Source: Oscillospiraceae bacterium
GTDB lineage: Bacteria > Bacillota > Clostridia > Oscillospirales > Oscillospiraceae
Length of the DNA: 64,000 bases
Direction: 5' to 3'
NCBI GenBank assembly: GCA_902779945.1
Contig: CACZDN010000006.1
Coordinates: 1 to 64,000 of the forward strand
Under the pieces are notes generated by a model. That model did no database searches. It saw only the letters and a list, made by a program, of their open reading frames with translations, and was not told the origin of the DNA. How positions within the stretch are numbered: the first letter of the stretch is position 1; every line of letters begins with the position of its first letter. This document shows, piece after piece, positions 51,818 to 60,914 of this stretch. The translations under genes and the position numbers were made by a program.

Positions 51818-52315
51818 TTACGCTTTCTCGCCGATCGAGGCGAGGTGCTCGCTCAGCTCGCGGCAGCGGATCGCGCCGATCACGCCGCCCGCGATACAGC
51901 CTGCGGCAGAGAGCAGCAGATAGATCGTGACGCGCACATGCTGCGGACTCTCCATGACCTTTGTGGTCACGCCGCCGATGGTGACTTCGGCCGCCGAGGC
52001 CTGGGCGGGCAGAATAAAGATACGCACGATCTGCAGCACGCCGATCACCAGCAGGACCCAGCAGTACTCTTTTCTGTAGTTCTTCACGCCCTCGGACGCC
52101 AGGAAGGCGGCGAGCATGAAGACCAGGTTGTAGACGATGGACACGCCGATGCGGCTCTGATAGTAGAAGTTGCCCACGCTGTGGCCCACGTCAGATTTAT
52201 AAATATTGATGAAGTAGAACACGTCGAAAACGATCGCGAGAATGGCGAGCGTGGACGAGAGGGTATTCTTGGTAAAGCGCATCCTGTCGCGCTTGATCGT
52301 CAGCTCTTCGTTCAT
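51818..52315 (-). CDS. Uncharacterised membrane protein (import operon, protein 3)
   Basis: The 165-residue protein has four hydrophobic helices (TLAILAIVFDVFYFINIY, IGVSIVYNLVFMLAAFLA, YCWVLLVIGVLQIVRIFIL, VRVTIYLLLSAAGCIAGGVIGAI). A ~25-residue extracytoplasmic loop (ASAAEVTIGGVTTKVMESPQH) lies between helices 3 and 4. It starts inside the stop of the preceding membrane-protein gene (ATGA overlap) and ends 12 nt before the ATPase. Short charged N-terminus (NEELTIKRDRMRF). I cannot name a family. Confidence 0.8.
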   Translation of the reverse strand: MNEELTIKRDRMRFTKNTLSSTLAILAIVFDVFYFINIYKSDVGHSVGNFYYQSRIGVSIVYNLVFMLAAFLASEGVKNYRKEYCWVLLVIGVLQIVRIFILPAQASAAEVTIGGVTTKVMESPQHVRVTIYLLLSAAGCIAGGVIGAIRCRELSEHLASIGEKA

Positions 52316-52905
52316 GCCGCAGCTCCTTTCCCCGCATTCAGCAGCTGTCTCTCCTGCCTCATCAGACTGAATTTCCAGATCAGGTTCGCAATCAGCAGTA
52401 CATTGACCGCGATCGCGATGCCGAAGACAAGCGTGTGGATATCGAACCAGAAGGTGGAGTCCGTGTAATAGGTGTTGCGCTTGGAGGAAAAGTCCTTCAG
52501 CGCTTCAAAATCGACCTCGCTGAGATACTGCGCCCGGAAAGCGAGGATCTGCGTGCGGGCCCAGACCGCGGCCGCGACATTGGCAACGGCGTTCACCGCG
52601 ACGGCGATCACGTTGCCGACATAGTAGCGGCGGCGCACATGGGTGTTGGTGATATACAGCAGGAGACTGGCGAGGATCAGCCCGATGCTCACGTGCAGGA
52701 ACTGCTTGTTGAAGCCCTGCATATCATAATAGATCAGCGCGCCGGCCACCGGGTTGCGCTTGGGGTTGTCCGGCGTGCGGATCGTGAAATACAGGGACTC
52801 ATAGAGATCGGTCATGATCCCCAGGGCATAGAGAAAGACGATCACGCTTGCGGCAAGCACCAGCAGGCAAACCGCCTTCTGTAGTTTCATCTGCTTCTTG
52901 TACAT
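52312..52905 (-). CDS. Uncharacterised membrane protein (import operon, protein 2)
   Basis: The 197-residue protein has four helices (AVCLLVLAASVIVFLYAL, FLHVSIGLILASLLLYI, YVGNVIAVAVNAVANVAAAVW, IHTLVFGIAIAVNVLLIANLIW) and two sizeable extracytoplasmic stretches. One is after helix 1 (ESLYFTIRTPDNPKRNPV), one between helices 3 and 4 (~45 residues, FRAQYLSEVDFEALKDFSSKRN). Those loops could meet the binding protein. It is the first gene after the binding-protein gene and its 234-bp gap with a strong hairpin. Function unknown. Confidence 0.8.
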   Translation of the reverse strand: MYKKQMKLQKAVCLLVLAASVIVFLYALGIMTDLYESLYFTIRTPDNPKRNPVAGALIYYDMQGFNKQFLHVSIGLILASLLLYITNTHVRRRYYVGNVIAVAVNAVANVAAAVWARTQILAFRAQYLSEVDFEALKDFSSKRNTYYTDSTFWFDIHTLVFGIAIAVNVLLIANLIWKFSLMRQERQLLNAGKGAAA

Positions 52906-52935
52906 AGTGACCTCCCTGTTGAAGTCTTTCTCCTT

Positions 52936-52966
52936 CTCTCCTGAAGGGACCTGCCCTTCAGGAGAG
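52936..52966 (-). promoter_or_regulatory. Perfect 13-bp hairpin after the binding-protein gene
   Basis: CTCTCCTGAAGGG and CCCTTCAGGAGAG flank a 5-nt loop. No T-run follows on the minus strand, so it is probably a stabiliser/attenuator that keeps binding-protein mRNA in excess over the downstream genes. A second small palindrome (GCACCGG/CCGGTGC) lies at ~53076-53093. Confidence 0.6.
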
Positions 52967-53139
52967 AGAGGATTCTTTCAAGTTTTTTATACTGATCACG
53001 GTCGGACGCTCACCGGTCAGACTTCCCGGGAAGCTGACCCCCCGCAGGCAGTATCACACCGGTTTCGGTGGGCGGCACCGGTCTCCGGTGCTCCTTGGAA
53101 AGCGAAGGACGGGGTATTGCTCAGGGATCGTCTATTGTC

Positions 53140-55239
53140 TCAGGAGAGGGATGCGTAGTAGTCCTGCAGATCCTCCCAGGCCCACTCCTTGACGTCGAGA
53201 TAGGCGGCGCCGTTCCAGGTGTTGGCCACGGTGTCGGCCGCCTCTTCAGCAGAGGAGAAGCCCTCAAAGGTCAGGCCAGAGGCGATCACGTCGACGAGGA
53301 CGTTGATCTTGTCGTCGCCTTTCTGCTGGCTGAACTGGGTGGTCAGGTCCGTGTAGGTGTTCAGGAGGTCGTTGTCGGTCTTGGTGGTGGGCAGGACGGT
53401 CGGGACGGAGGTGTACCAGGGGTTCTCGGTGATCGCAAGCTCAGGGTGCTTGATGGTGCCGAGACCGATGGCGGTGGAGATGTGGCCCGCGCCCTCACGG
53501 CCGGTGTCGGTGGTGCACTGGAATTCGAAGGCCTGGCTCTTGGCAAAGCTCAGCGTGGAGCCGAGGTACATGCGGGCGTAGTTGGTGTAGTTGCCGTTGG
53601 CCTTTTCCCAGAGCTCCGCACGGGTGACGTCGGCGATCTCGGGCATTGCCTGGCCGTTGAACTGGAAGGTGACATAGCTGCCGTCGGCATTGGTCTTGAT
53701 GAAGGCGTCGGGGCCGTAGGACATGAGGATCATGCCCTCGGGGCTGTAAGCGAAGTCGATGAGGGCGAGCGCAGCGTTGAGCTTGTCGGTGCTGTCGCCG
53801 ACGCCGGGAATGGAGATGCCCCAGCCGTCGGTCTTGACGGAGCGCCAGGACTCGGTGAAGCGCATGTAGGTGCCGCCCTCATTCTCGCCGTCGAACCAGC
53901 GGGCAACGGGGACCATAACCGCCATGTACTTTTCGCCTGCGTTCTTGTCGAGCACGGTCTCGTTGTAGATGGTCTGAGTCTGGTTGTAGTCGTAGTGCAT
54001 GAAGCCAAGGTCGTTTTCAAGATAGGTCTTGGTGCTCTCCTCCTCCTTGTTTGCGAAGGCGGCGGAGATCAGGCCCTCCTCGACCATGTCGTGCATACGG
54101 TCGAGAGCCTCATAGGTCTCGGGCTCCTGGCGGCAGTCGTGGAGCATACCGTCGGTGCCGATATAGAGGTAATCCTGGCGGGACTCAAGGCCGCGCACGC
54201 CGAAGAGGTGGCCGGCGAAGCGGAACATGTCGACGCGGCGCTGGTTGTTGTTGTCTTCACGGGTGAAGAGGCCCTGGACAGCGTCGGTGCCGTTAAGGGT
54301 CTGGGGATTCGAGACGACGCAGCGGAGCAGCGCGACGAGCTCGTCCGCGTCCCAGGCGGCGTTCTGACCGATGAAGAGGTTGGAACGCTCGGTCCCGTAG
54401 TAGCCGTCATACGCCTTGTCGATGTACTCGCGGAGCATGTTGACAGCAGCGACGCCGTCCAGCTCGCCCGCGGCGTTCATGGCGGCGACGATGTTGCCGG
54501 CCGCGTCGTAGTTCTTGGTGATGGTCTCTACCGCGGTCCCGTCGAGGGTGACGACGTCGACATCGACGGAGCCGGAGGTGGGCATGTAGGGCTCATACAC
54601 GGGGGCGGAGAGGGTCTTGCAGGCGTCTGCGGCAAACGCGCCCTCGCCGTCGAGGAGCTTCTGCACCCAGTCAACGCGCATGAGGGGCATACGCTCGATA
54701 TCGTTCACGCCGTCAAAGTAGGGGCTGAAGTAGATGGCGCCGGTGTCGACGTTGCCGGTGATGGAGAGGCGGACGATGGGGTTGGCCTCGAGGTAGGCGC
54801 TGAAGTTGGGCATCTGATCGAGGTAATCGGCAATGTTGACGATCGCGCCGCTCTCGCCGTACTCGGAGAGCTTGGCCGCGGTGCCGCTGACCATGTCGAC
54901 TTCCTTGAGCTGTTCTTTCCAGTAGTCGAACTCGGCGTTGGCAGCGTTGCCCTGGTACTTGTTCTCGAACTTGACGCCGAGGATCTTCTCAACCTCGACC
55001 CAGGTGGGCTTGAGGTCGCCGGAGTTGTAGTTTACGCCGTCAGCCAGGACGATGCCCGAGCCGGCGGTCTCCGCGTCGAAGAACATGCCGGTCTTGGCGC
55101 TGTTGTAGCCGGTGGCCATACGGAGCACGGTGCCCTCTGCGTAGCTGAGGTCGCCGAAGTCTGCGAAGGCGGAAGCGCCCAGGGAAAGGACCATGCAGGC
55201 GACGAGCAGCATGGCGAGAATGGTTTTGCAGGTTTTCAT
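53140..55239 (-). CDS. Large extracellular solute-binding protein (LplA/YtcQ-type, oligosaccharide importer)
   Basis: The 699-residue receptor is much longer than usual binding proteins (~550 for LplA/YtcQ). The signal peptide is MKTCKTILAMLLVACMVLSLGASAFA; LVAC fits a lipobox by letter but lies in mid-core, while ASAFA-D is a good type I site, so lipidation is uncertain. FDYWKEQLKEVDMVSG, AWDADELVALLRCVV and WGISIPGVGDSTDKLNAALALIDFAYSPEG resemble family-1 SBPs; the last motif is typical of LplA-like proteins. A ~100-residue insert near 200-300 accounts for part of the extra size. Neighbouring permeases and pectinolytic enzymes point to oligogalacturonides. Confidence 0.88.
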   Translation of the reverse strand: MKTCKTILAMLLVACMVLSLGASAFADFGDLSYAEGTVLRMATGYNSAKTGMFFDAETAGSGIVLADGVNYNSGDLKPTWVEVEKILGVKFENKYQGNAANAEFDYWKEQLKEVDMVSGTAAKLSEYGESGAIVNIADYLDQMPNFSAYLEANPIVRLSITGNVDTGAIYFSPYFDGVNDIERMPLMRVDWVQKLLDGEGAFAADACKTLSAPVYEPYMPTSGSVDVDVVTLDGTAVETITKNYDAAGNIVAAMNAAGELDGVAAVNMLREYIDKAYDGYYGTERSNLFIGQNAAWDADELVALLRCVVSNPQTLNGTDAVQGLFTREDNNNQRRVDMFRFAGHLFGVRGLESRQDYLYIGTDGMLHDCRQEPETYEALDRMHDMVEEGLISAAFANKEEESTKTYLENDLGFMHYDYNQTQTIYNETVLDKNAGEKYMAVMVPVARWFDGENEGGTYMRFTESWRSVKTDGWGISIPGVGDSTDKLNAALALIDFAYSPEGMILMSYGPDAFIKTNADGSYVTFQFNGQAMPEIADVTRAELWEKANGNYTNYARMYLGSTLSFAKSQAFEFQCTTDTGREGAGHISTAIGLGTIKHPELAITENPWYTSVPTVLPTTKTDNDLLNTYTDLTTQFSQQKGDDKINVLVDVIASGLTFEGFSSAEEAADTVANTWNGAAYLDVKEWAWEDLQDYYASLS

Positions 55240-55303
55240 GTTTTCCTCCTTATGTATGATGTGTTGTTTATGTTTTGCGGGGGCCTGCGCCCTCGTTTCA
55301 ACC

Positions 55304-56194
55304 TTATTCCTTCACGCCGCCGACATTGGTGCCCTTGGCGAAGTACTTCTGGATAAAGGGATAGATCACCAGGATGGGGACGATGGAGCAGACGATCAGC
55401 GCGTAGATGATGGAGTCTGAGGCGTAGACCTCATTCCAGCCGGCGATGAACTCCGCGTCCCGGTATTGCTCGAGCAGCTCGCGGATGAAAACCTGCAGCG
55501 GCTTTTCGAAGCTGTTGGAGATCATCTGGCGGGCCCAGAAGTAGCCGTTCCAGCGGGAGATGGCGAAGAAGAGCGCCACGGTGGCGATGGTCGACTTGCT
55601 CATCGGGATGTAGACGGTGCTGAGCACCTGGAACTCCGTGGCCCCGTCGACGATGGCGGCCTCCTCAATCTCGGAGGGGACGCCCTCGAAGGCGTTGCGC
55701 AGCAGGATGATGTTCATGGCCGCCATGCCCATGGCGATGACGACGAGCCACTTGTCGTCCATGATGCCGACGCTGTTGAAGACGGTCTTGGTCTTGAGGT
55801 AGTTCAGGTACTGCGGGACGATGCCGGCGGAGAACCACATCGTGAAGACCAGGAAGAAGTTGAAGAACTTGCGGAACAGCAGCCGCTTCTTCGACAGGGC
55901 GTACGCGCCGAGGATGGAGTAGCCCAGTGCCCAGATCGTGCCGTAGAGCGTCAGGAACAGGGTGTTGGAGTAGGCGTTCCAGAACATGTTGTCGTTAAAC
56001 ATGCGGCGGAAGGCGTCAAACTGGATATTCTTCGGCAGGAGGATGATCTCGTTGTAGTCGACCTCATGCGCGCCGCTGATGGAGGCCGAGACCGCATACA
56101 CGAAGGGATAGAGGCAGGCCAGGGCGAACACGGTCAGCAGGGTGTAGCTGATGATTTTGAAGATCAGCTCAGAGGCTTCGAGTTTTCTTTTCAC
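55304..56194 (-). CDS. ABC sugar transporter permease (YtcP/LplC type, CUT1)
   Basis: The 296-residue inner-membrane permease has six helices and the EAA coupling motif EIEEAAIVDGATEFQVLSTVYIPMSK (~residues 180-205), which docks onto the ATPase. N-terminal LYPFVYAVSASISG is typical of the YtcP branch. It lies 16 nt after the LplB-type permease and 64 nt before the binding-protein gene. Together they form one heterodimeric importer. Confidence 0.93.
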   Translation of the reverse strand: MKRKLEASELIFKIISYTLLTVFALACLYPFVYAVSASISGAHEVDYNEIILLPKNIQFDAFRRMFNDNMFWNAYSNTLFLTLYGTIWALGYSILGAYALSKKRLLFRKFFNFFLVFTMWFSAGIVPQYLNYLKTKTVFNSVGIMDDKWLVVIAMGMAAMNIILLRNAFEGVPSEIEEAAIVDGATEFQVLSTVYIPMSKSTIATVALFFAISRWNGYFWARQMISNSFEKPLQVFIRELLEQYRDAEFIAGWNEVYASDSIIYALIVCSIVPILVIYPFIQKYFAKGTNVGGVKE

Positions 56195-56209
56195 AGCGTC
56201 CGCCTCCTT

Positions 56210-57262
56210 TTAATAGAGTGAGGTGTCGCTGGCCTTGCGGGCGATGGTGTTCGCGCCGATGACCAGCAGCATTCCGATGACGTTGTTCATCATCTCGGCC
56301 GCGGAGGCAATGCCCTTGGACGCGCCCTCGAGACCGTAGCGCTGGGCGAAGGTGGAGACCACGTCGGCCGTGACGAAGGTGTTGGAGTTGTAGAGAAGAA
56401 GGACCTTTTCATAGCCGATGTTCAGCAGGGAGCCGATGCGGGTGATGAGCATGATGATGATGGTCGAGAGGATGCTCGGCAGGACAACATAGCGCATCTG
56501 GGCCCACTTGCCCGCGCCGTCGATCTGCGCGGCCTCATAGCTTGTGGGAGAGATGGCGATGATGGCGGCAAAGAAGACGATGCTGTCGTAGCCCGCGCTC
56601 TCCCAGATGCCGCTGATGATGTAGATGGGCCGGAAGAAGGCGGGGTTATTCAGCAGGCCCGCGTTCGCAGTCTCCCGGGAGACCAGGCCGACCGCAGCGA
56701 GCGCCTGGGACACGATGCCCATGTTGGAGGTCTGGGCGCCCTGCTTGACCAGCATCATGACGAGCGAGGTCATGACGACGGTGGACATGAACTTCGGCAG
56801 GTAGGTCAGCACCTGGTAGACGCTGCGGGCGATGTTCGACTTGATCTCGTTGAAGAACAGTGCCAGGATGATCGGCATCGGGAAGCCGAAGCAGAGCCCG
56901 TAAAAGCTCAGGACGAAGGTGTTGCGCAGCGCACGCCAGAACTCGGTGGAGAGCGTGTCCTTGCCGGCGAGCAGGAGCTTGAAGTTGTAGAAGCCGGAGA
57001 AGAGCTGCTCGGATACGGGCAGTACGTTATCCGCGACCTTGAAGCAGCCGAGGAGCTCGTACATCGGGAAGTAGCGCCAGAGCAGGAACACGACCAGCAT
57101 CGGAAGCAGCATCAGATACAGCCGCCAGTCCTTCACAACGGTGCGCCAGACGTGCAGCCAGTAGTGCTTTTCGACGTCGTCGCGGACAGCCTGCTCCGGA
57201 CTCTCCCGGTAGGAGCCCGAGGCTTCGTCGTAGATGAGAAAATCCGCTGCTTTTGATTTCAT
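56210..57262 (-). CDS. ABC sugar transporter permease (LplB type, CUT1)
   Basis: The 350-residue permease has a ~40-residue cytoplasmic N-terminal extension, DWRLYLMLLPMLVVFLLWRYFPMYELLGCFK at the first helix as in LplB/YteP, and the coupling motif SYEAAQIDGAGKWAQMRYVVLPSI (~235-258). It overlaps the preceding membrane-protein gene by one base (TGATG). It pairs with the permease downstream. LplB/YteP relatives import complex polysaccharide fragments such as rhamnogalacturonan oligomers. Confidence 0.93.
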   Translation of the reverse strand: MKSKAADFLIYDEASGSYRESPEQAVRDDVEKHYWLHVWRTVVKDWRLYLMLLPMLVVFLLWRYFPMYELLGCFKVADNVLPVSEQLFSGFYNFKLLLAGKDTLSTEFWRALRNTFVLSFYGLCFGFPMPIILALFFNEIKSNIARSVYQVLTYLPKFMSTVVMTSLVMMLVKQGAQTSNMGIVSQALAAVGLVSRETANAGLLNNPAFFRPIYIISGIWESAGYDSIVFFAAIIAISPTSYEAAQIDGAGKWAQMRYVVLPSILSTIIIMLITRIGSLLNIGYEKVLLLYNSNTFVTADVVSTFAQRYGLEGASKGIASAAEMMNNVIGMLLVIGANTIARKASDTSLY

Positions 57263-57843
57263 CAGAATCCTCCTTTTTCCTCTTCCGTCTTGTGAACGCG
57301 CAGAAGATAATGCTTTTGATTCTCAAAGATTCCGTCCAGCCGCCGGGCGATCCAGAGGATCACGCCCGTAAACAGGAGGGAAAGAGCATCCGTCGTAAAA
57401 AAGCCGAGCGCGGTTTGGAAGCTGCTGCCGGTCGCCGTCGCCACGAGCGCGCGCCCGAGCTGCATCAGAAGCAGGACGGCGAGGCCGAAGCAGACCGTCA
57501 GAAACCCACTGCCGCGAATCCGTTCCCCGCCGAGCCGCTTCAGGGGGAAAAGGACCGCCAGGGAGAGGAGATTGCCCGCGCAGTAGATCAGAAGCTGGCG
57601 CAGGCTTCCGTGCGATGCGAGGCAGAACACCGCCCCGCCCAGTGCGGCGTGGAGCGCCCCCCAGGGGCCCCAGCGCATGAGCACAATGGCCGTCAGCGCC
57701 GCCGTGACCGACACGGTGTAGAGCTGATCGGGATACCAGAGGCTGGCAGATGTGACAAGCAAATACTCCGAAAAACCCAGGATGACCGCAAAAAGCACAA
57801 GGTCAATGGCGCGGTATTGCCGAAAACTAAGCTGTCGCTTCAT
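57262..57843 (-). CDS. Polytopic membrane protein at operon head, ECF-S-component-like layout
   Basis: The 193-residue, six-helix protein is the first gene of the import operon. FRQYRAIDLVLFAVILGFSEYLLV and RWGPWGALHAALGGAVFCL resemble the first and third helices of ECF-transporter S components, where a G-rich helix packs against the T component. No ECF T or A subunits are nearby. It overlaps lplB by one base, so stoichiometric synthesis with the permease is likely. It might help assembly of, or supply specificity to, the importer. Family assignment is tentative. Confidence 0.7.
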   Translation of the reverse strand: MKRQLSFRQYRAIDLVLFAVILGFSEYLLVTSASLWYPDQLYTVSVTAALTAIVLMRWGPWGALHAALGGAVFCLASHGSLRQLLIYCAGNLLSLAVLFPLKRLGGERIRGSGFLTVCFGLAVLLLMQLGRALVATATGSSFQTALGFFTTDALSLLFTGVILWIARRLDGIFENQKHYLLRVHKTEEEKGGF

Positions 57844-57905
57844 AGCGTCTCTTTTCCTGTTTGGTTTTTTTGTAATTTAATCCGTGATTAATTCTTTTCA
57901 ACTGT

Positions 57906-57932
57906 ATAATAGCAGTTTTTCCACACCGTCAA
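57906..57932 (-). promoter_or_regulatory. Promoter of the oligogalacturonide import operon
   Basis: On the minus strand TTGACG (57932-57927), 15 nt, TATTAT (57911-57906), 63 nt before the first start (57843). The spacing is short, so activator help (AraC type) is plausible. This and the next entry account for the 326-bp gap 57844-58169. Confidence 0.5.
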
Positions 57933-57987
57933 CATGTCCAAATCGGATGACTTGCATGGAAAAAACAGGGCCATCGGGCAAAAGCCT

Positions 57988-58017
57988 TTGCCGCTTTGTT
58001 TTTGCCTGTGTTATAAT
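57988..58017 (+). promoter_or_regulatory. Promoter of the CE8 pectinesterase gene
   Basis: TTGCCG (57988-57993), 18 nt, TATAAT (58012-58017). The ~145-nt leader to the start at 58170 contains a fragment like the 35533 repeat (CTGTCATTCCGCG, ~58049) and CCGGAT/ATCCGG ends (58087/58135) that could form a stem. Confidence 0.6.
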
Positions 58018-58169
58018 CCGCTTGAAGGCAAAAACCTACCGGATAAATTTCCTGTCATTCCGCGAAAAGCGCAGGATTCCATGCTGCCGGATGCGTTGGG
58101 GAAAAGCTCCTTCGCAGTGCCCGGGAGGGCGCCTCGATCCGGCAATCAATCAGAGGAGGAACGCGATCC

Positions 58170-59027
58170 ATGTCGGAAATCCATGTCGGGCCCGGAGAGG
58201 ATCTGCAGCCCGTGTTTGACTCGACTGAGGCCGGCTCCGTGATTCATATTGCGGCGGGCATGTACCGTCAGAAGCTCGTCGTCAGAACGCCGGGGCTCCG
58301 TCTTGTCGGGGAGGGCGCGGACAGGACTGTCCTGATCTATGATGATTACGCCCTGAAACTCGACGAACAGGGCCGGGAGTACAACACCTTCCGCACCTGG
58401 ACGCTTGCGGTGTGCGCGGACGGGACGTCGATGCGCGGTCTTTCGATCGTGAACGACGCGCTCGATCCCGCGGTGAAGGGTCAGGAGGTGGCGCTGAGTG
58501 TATACGGTAACGATTTTTATATGGAAGACTGCACGCTGCGCTCTACCCAGGACACGCTTTTCCTCGGCCCCCTGCCGGACGACCTCATCGTCCGCTACGA
58601 CGGCTTCCTGCCCGATGAGCTGCGGCAGGCCCGCCCGCTCCGGCAGAGCTTCTCGCACTGTCGGATCGAGGGCTCCGTCGACTTCATCTTCGGCTGCGGC
58701 GAGACGCTGTTCGACCAGTGCGAGATTGTCTCCGTCTTCGACGGGCGCAGCGTCGGCTTTGTCGCCGCGCCGGCGCATGAGCTGCGGCAGAACGAGGGCT
58801 TTCTCTTCCGCCGCTGCCGTTTCAGCGCAGGCGAGAATGTGGCGGACGGGACGGTCTTCCTCGCGCGGCCCTGGCGCGACTACGGGCTGTGCCGTTTTGA
58901 GGACTGCGTCTGCGCGCCGCATATCGCGAAAGCGGGCTTCGACCCCTGGCGCGACTCCGGCCGCGACCGCAGCGCCCGCTTTTATGAGACGCCTGCCGTC
59001 CCCGGCCGGGTGAGCTGGGTGCGGTGA
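58170..59027 (+). CDS. CE8 pectinesterase, cytoplasmic form
   Basis: The 285-residue beta-helix enzyme removes methyl esters from pectin oligomers. Catalytic motifs are complete: STQDTLF (Asp128), GSVDFIFG (Asp171) and ARPWRDYG (Arg233, Trp235). GAGGAGG precedes the ATG by ten nt. There is no signal peptide, unlike most pectinesterases, so it should demethylate imported oligogalacturonides before GH28 attack. It is transcribed away from the import operon and meets the TIM-barrel gene head-on with adjacent stops. Confidence 0.92.
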   Translation: MSEIHVGPGEDLQPVFDSTEAGSVIHIAAGMYRQKLVVRTPGLRLVGEGADRTVLIYDDYALKLDEQGREYNTFRTWTLAVCADGTSMRGLSIVNDALDPAVKGQEVALSVYGNDFYMEDCTLRSTQDTLFLGPLPDDLIVRYDGFLPDELRQARPLRQSFSHCRIEGSVDFIFGCGETLFDQCEIVSVFDGRSVGFVAAPAHELRQNEGFLFRRCRFSAGENVADGTVFLARPWRDYGLCRFEDCVCAPHIAKAGFDPWRDSGRDRSARFYETPAVPGRVSWVR

Positions 59028-59882
59028 TCAGATCGCCTGATACAGTCTCTCGATATGCTCACGCGCCTGCACCGCATTTTCGTTCGTGGTGTTCTCCAGG
59101 CTCGCCTGGATATAGGGCTTTCTGGCTTTGAGAAAGCGCAGGATCTCCGTATAGTCCATCTCCCCCGTCCCCGCCGCGACGCTGACAAGCCTGCCGTCGG
59201 CGCGGACATAGTCCTTGATGTGCACCATCGCGATGTAGTCGCAGAGCTTGTCCATCGCGTCGCCGAAGACACGCTCCCTCTGATCCACGTTTTCCATGGC
59301 CAGCAGATTCACGGGATCGAAGATGATGCGCAGACTCGGGCTCTCCATCCCCTTGATGACTTCCAGCGCCCGGTCCGCGTTGTAGACGATGTGGTTCCAC
59401 ACCGGCTCGATGGCGAGCGTCGTGCCGCAGCGCTCCGCGAATTCCAAAACGGGCTCGAGATTCCACATGAAGGTGCGCAGCGCCTCGCTGCCGTGAGTCT
59501 CCGCATCGAGCTTATAGGCCGCGTTCGGTGCGCCGGTCTCGGTCCCGACCATGCCGATCCCCGCCAGAGACGCCACACGGAGGCTGCCGAAATAGCGGCT
59601 CTGAAACCCGTTGAGCTTTTCCCGGTCCGGATGGGCCAGATTCAGATAACAGCCGAGCACCGCGACGTCCAGCTCGTTCTGCCGAAAGACGCGGCGGATA
59701 TAGGCGGCCAGCCCCTCCGTCAGCGCGGCATAGTCGAAATCGACGCCCCTGATACATTTGGAGAGCGCCAGGTGGACGCACGAAAAGCCCTCCTCCCGCG
59801 CCTTCGCGGCCCTTGCCTCCAGCGTCTGCCCGCTCTCCGGTGCGTTTGCGTTCACATCATGGAGACGAATACCAAGCTGCAT
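59028..59882 (-). CDS. Sugar phosphate isomerase/epimerase-like TIM barrel (AP endonuclease 2 fold)
   Basis: The ~284-residue protein starts at ATG 59882, behind AAAGGAG. It has the xylose-isomerase-like barrel landmarks: MQLGIRLHDVN at the N-terminus, LAIEPVWNHIV (~150, metal Glu), IIFDPVNLLAMEN (~185, metal Asp) and MVHIKDYV (~215, metal His/Asp), and Glu in ASLENT near the C-terminus. These support a divalent-metal isomerase, epimerase or lyase of sugars. It stands alone between the CE8 gene and a divergent AraC regulator. A step in uronate or pectin-side-sugar metabolism is likely but not specified. Confidence 0.82.
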   Translation of the reverse strand: MQLGIRLHDVNANAPESGQTLEARAAKAREEGFSCVHLALSKCIRGVDFDYAALTEGLAAYIRRVFRQNELDVAVLGCYLNLAHPDREKLNGFQSRYFGSLRVASLAGIGMVGTETGAPNAAYKLDAETHGSEALRTFMWNLEPVLEFAERCGTTLAIEPVWNHIVYNADRALEVIKGMESPSLRIIFDPVNLLAMENVDQRERVFGDAMDKLCDYIAMVHIKDYVRADGRLVSVAAGTGEMDYTEILRFLKARKPYIQASLENTTNENAVQAREHIERLYQAI

Positions 59883-60053
59883 ATTGTGCTCCTTTTCCAA
59901 ATTTCGCCGTTCAATTTTGTCGATAATGTATAGTTTTGTAAGCTGACAGTTGTATTCTTTTATATATACTACATGATTTGTCCCGTCAGTAATACTGAAA
60001 TATCACGATGATATTTTTTCTTTACTGTTTTCTCAACACAGTGGAGGTGGAAC

Positions 60054-60890
60054 ATGAACAACGAGATACGAACCAGCACCGGCGAGATCAGCCGGGTCCA
60101 TGTGGACCGCCAGACCCGGGACCCGAGCAATGTCATGCGCTCCCACCACTGCCATCCCTACTATGAGCTCACATATATCGAGCACGGCTCCTGCCGCTTT
60201 TTTCTGGAGGACGCCATGTACGATCTGCACGACGGGGACTTTCTGCTCATCCCGCCGGAGCTCTTTCACTACACGCGCTATCTTTTCGGCTCCTGTCTGC
60301 GCTGCGGGATCTATTTCCGCGAAGCGGACCTGGACGCGGAGCTGCTGCCCTTCCTCCGGGATGAGGGCGGGGAGCTGTTCCGAATGCGCATCCTGCAGGC
60401 AAACCCCGCCTCGCGCCGGGAGTTCAGCCGTATGACGGCCCGCATGGCCGCCGAGGAGCAGGGCTTTGACGAACGCTCCCCTCTCATGCTGCGCCTGCAG
60501 CTCAACGAAATGCTGCTGCTCTGTACCCGGAGCTGCGCGCTTCTGTCCGAAAGCCCCACGAACATCCACACCACAGACCGGCAGGTGCTCGAGGCCGCGC
60601 GCTTTATCAACGAGCATTTCCGCCAGCAGATCACCGCCGCCGACATCGCCGCCGCGGCCGGATTCAGCCCCAACTATCTCAGCCGGAAATTCCGGGAGGC
60701 GGCCGGCATCGGCGTACACGACTATCTGGTCTTCATCCGCCTGCGCAACGCGGCCTTTGAGCTGCTCTCGACCCATGACAGTGTGACGGACGTGGCCCTG
60801 CGCTGCGGCTTTTCCGACAGCAATTATTTCAAGGATGTTTTTAAAAAGAAGTACGGCATCACGCCGCGGGAATACCGCAAGGCCCGCTGA
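60054..60890 (+). CDS. AraC-family transcriptional regulator (second)
   Basis: The 278-residue regulator has an N-terminal cupin (SHHCHPYYELTYIEHGSCRFFLEDAMYDLHDGDFLLIPPELFHYTRY, ~30-80) and a C-terminal AraC DNA-binding domain (~175-278: FSPNYLSRKFREAAGIGVHDYL, VTDVALRCGFSDSNYFKDVFKKKYGITPREYRK). GGAGGTGG stands before the ATG. It is divergent from the TIM-barrel gene (171-bp AT-rich gap) and just upstream of a MATE exporter (24 nt), so it may control either. It differs from the AraC at 46023 by an extra ~15-residue middle segment. Confidence 0.92.
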   Translation: MNNEIRTSTGEISRVHVDRQTRDPSNVMRSHHCHPYYELTYIEHGSCRFFLEDAMYDLHDGDFLLIPPELFHYTRYLFGSCLRCGIYFREADLDAELLPFLRDEGGELFRMRILQANPASRREFSRMTARMAAEEQGFDERSPLMLRLQLNEMLLLCTRSCALLSESPTNIHTTDRQVLEAARFINEHFRQQITAADIAAAAGFSPNYLSRKFREAAGIGVHDYLVFIRLRNAAFELLSTHDSVTDVALRCGFSDSNYFKDVFKKKYGITPREYRKAR

Positions 60891-60914
60891 CAACACGAAT
60901 CGAGGAAATTGTGT

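Noticed and set aside
53068..55356. A 762-residue plus-strand frame
   Set aside because: Val/Gly/Asp-rich mirror of the large binding-protein gene; the minus-strand product has a signal peptide and SBP motifs.
57884..58242. Overlapping plus-strand frames of 111 and 102 residues upstream of the CE8 gene
   Set aside because: They contain the CE8 promoter and leader, have no SD, and overlap one another without domain support.
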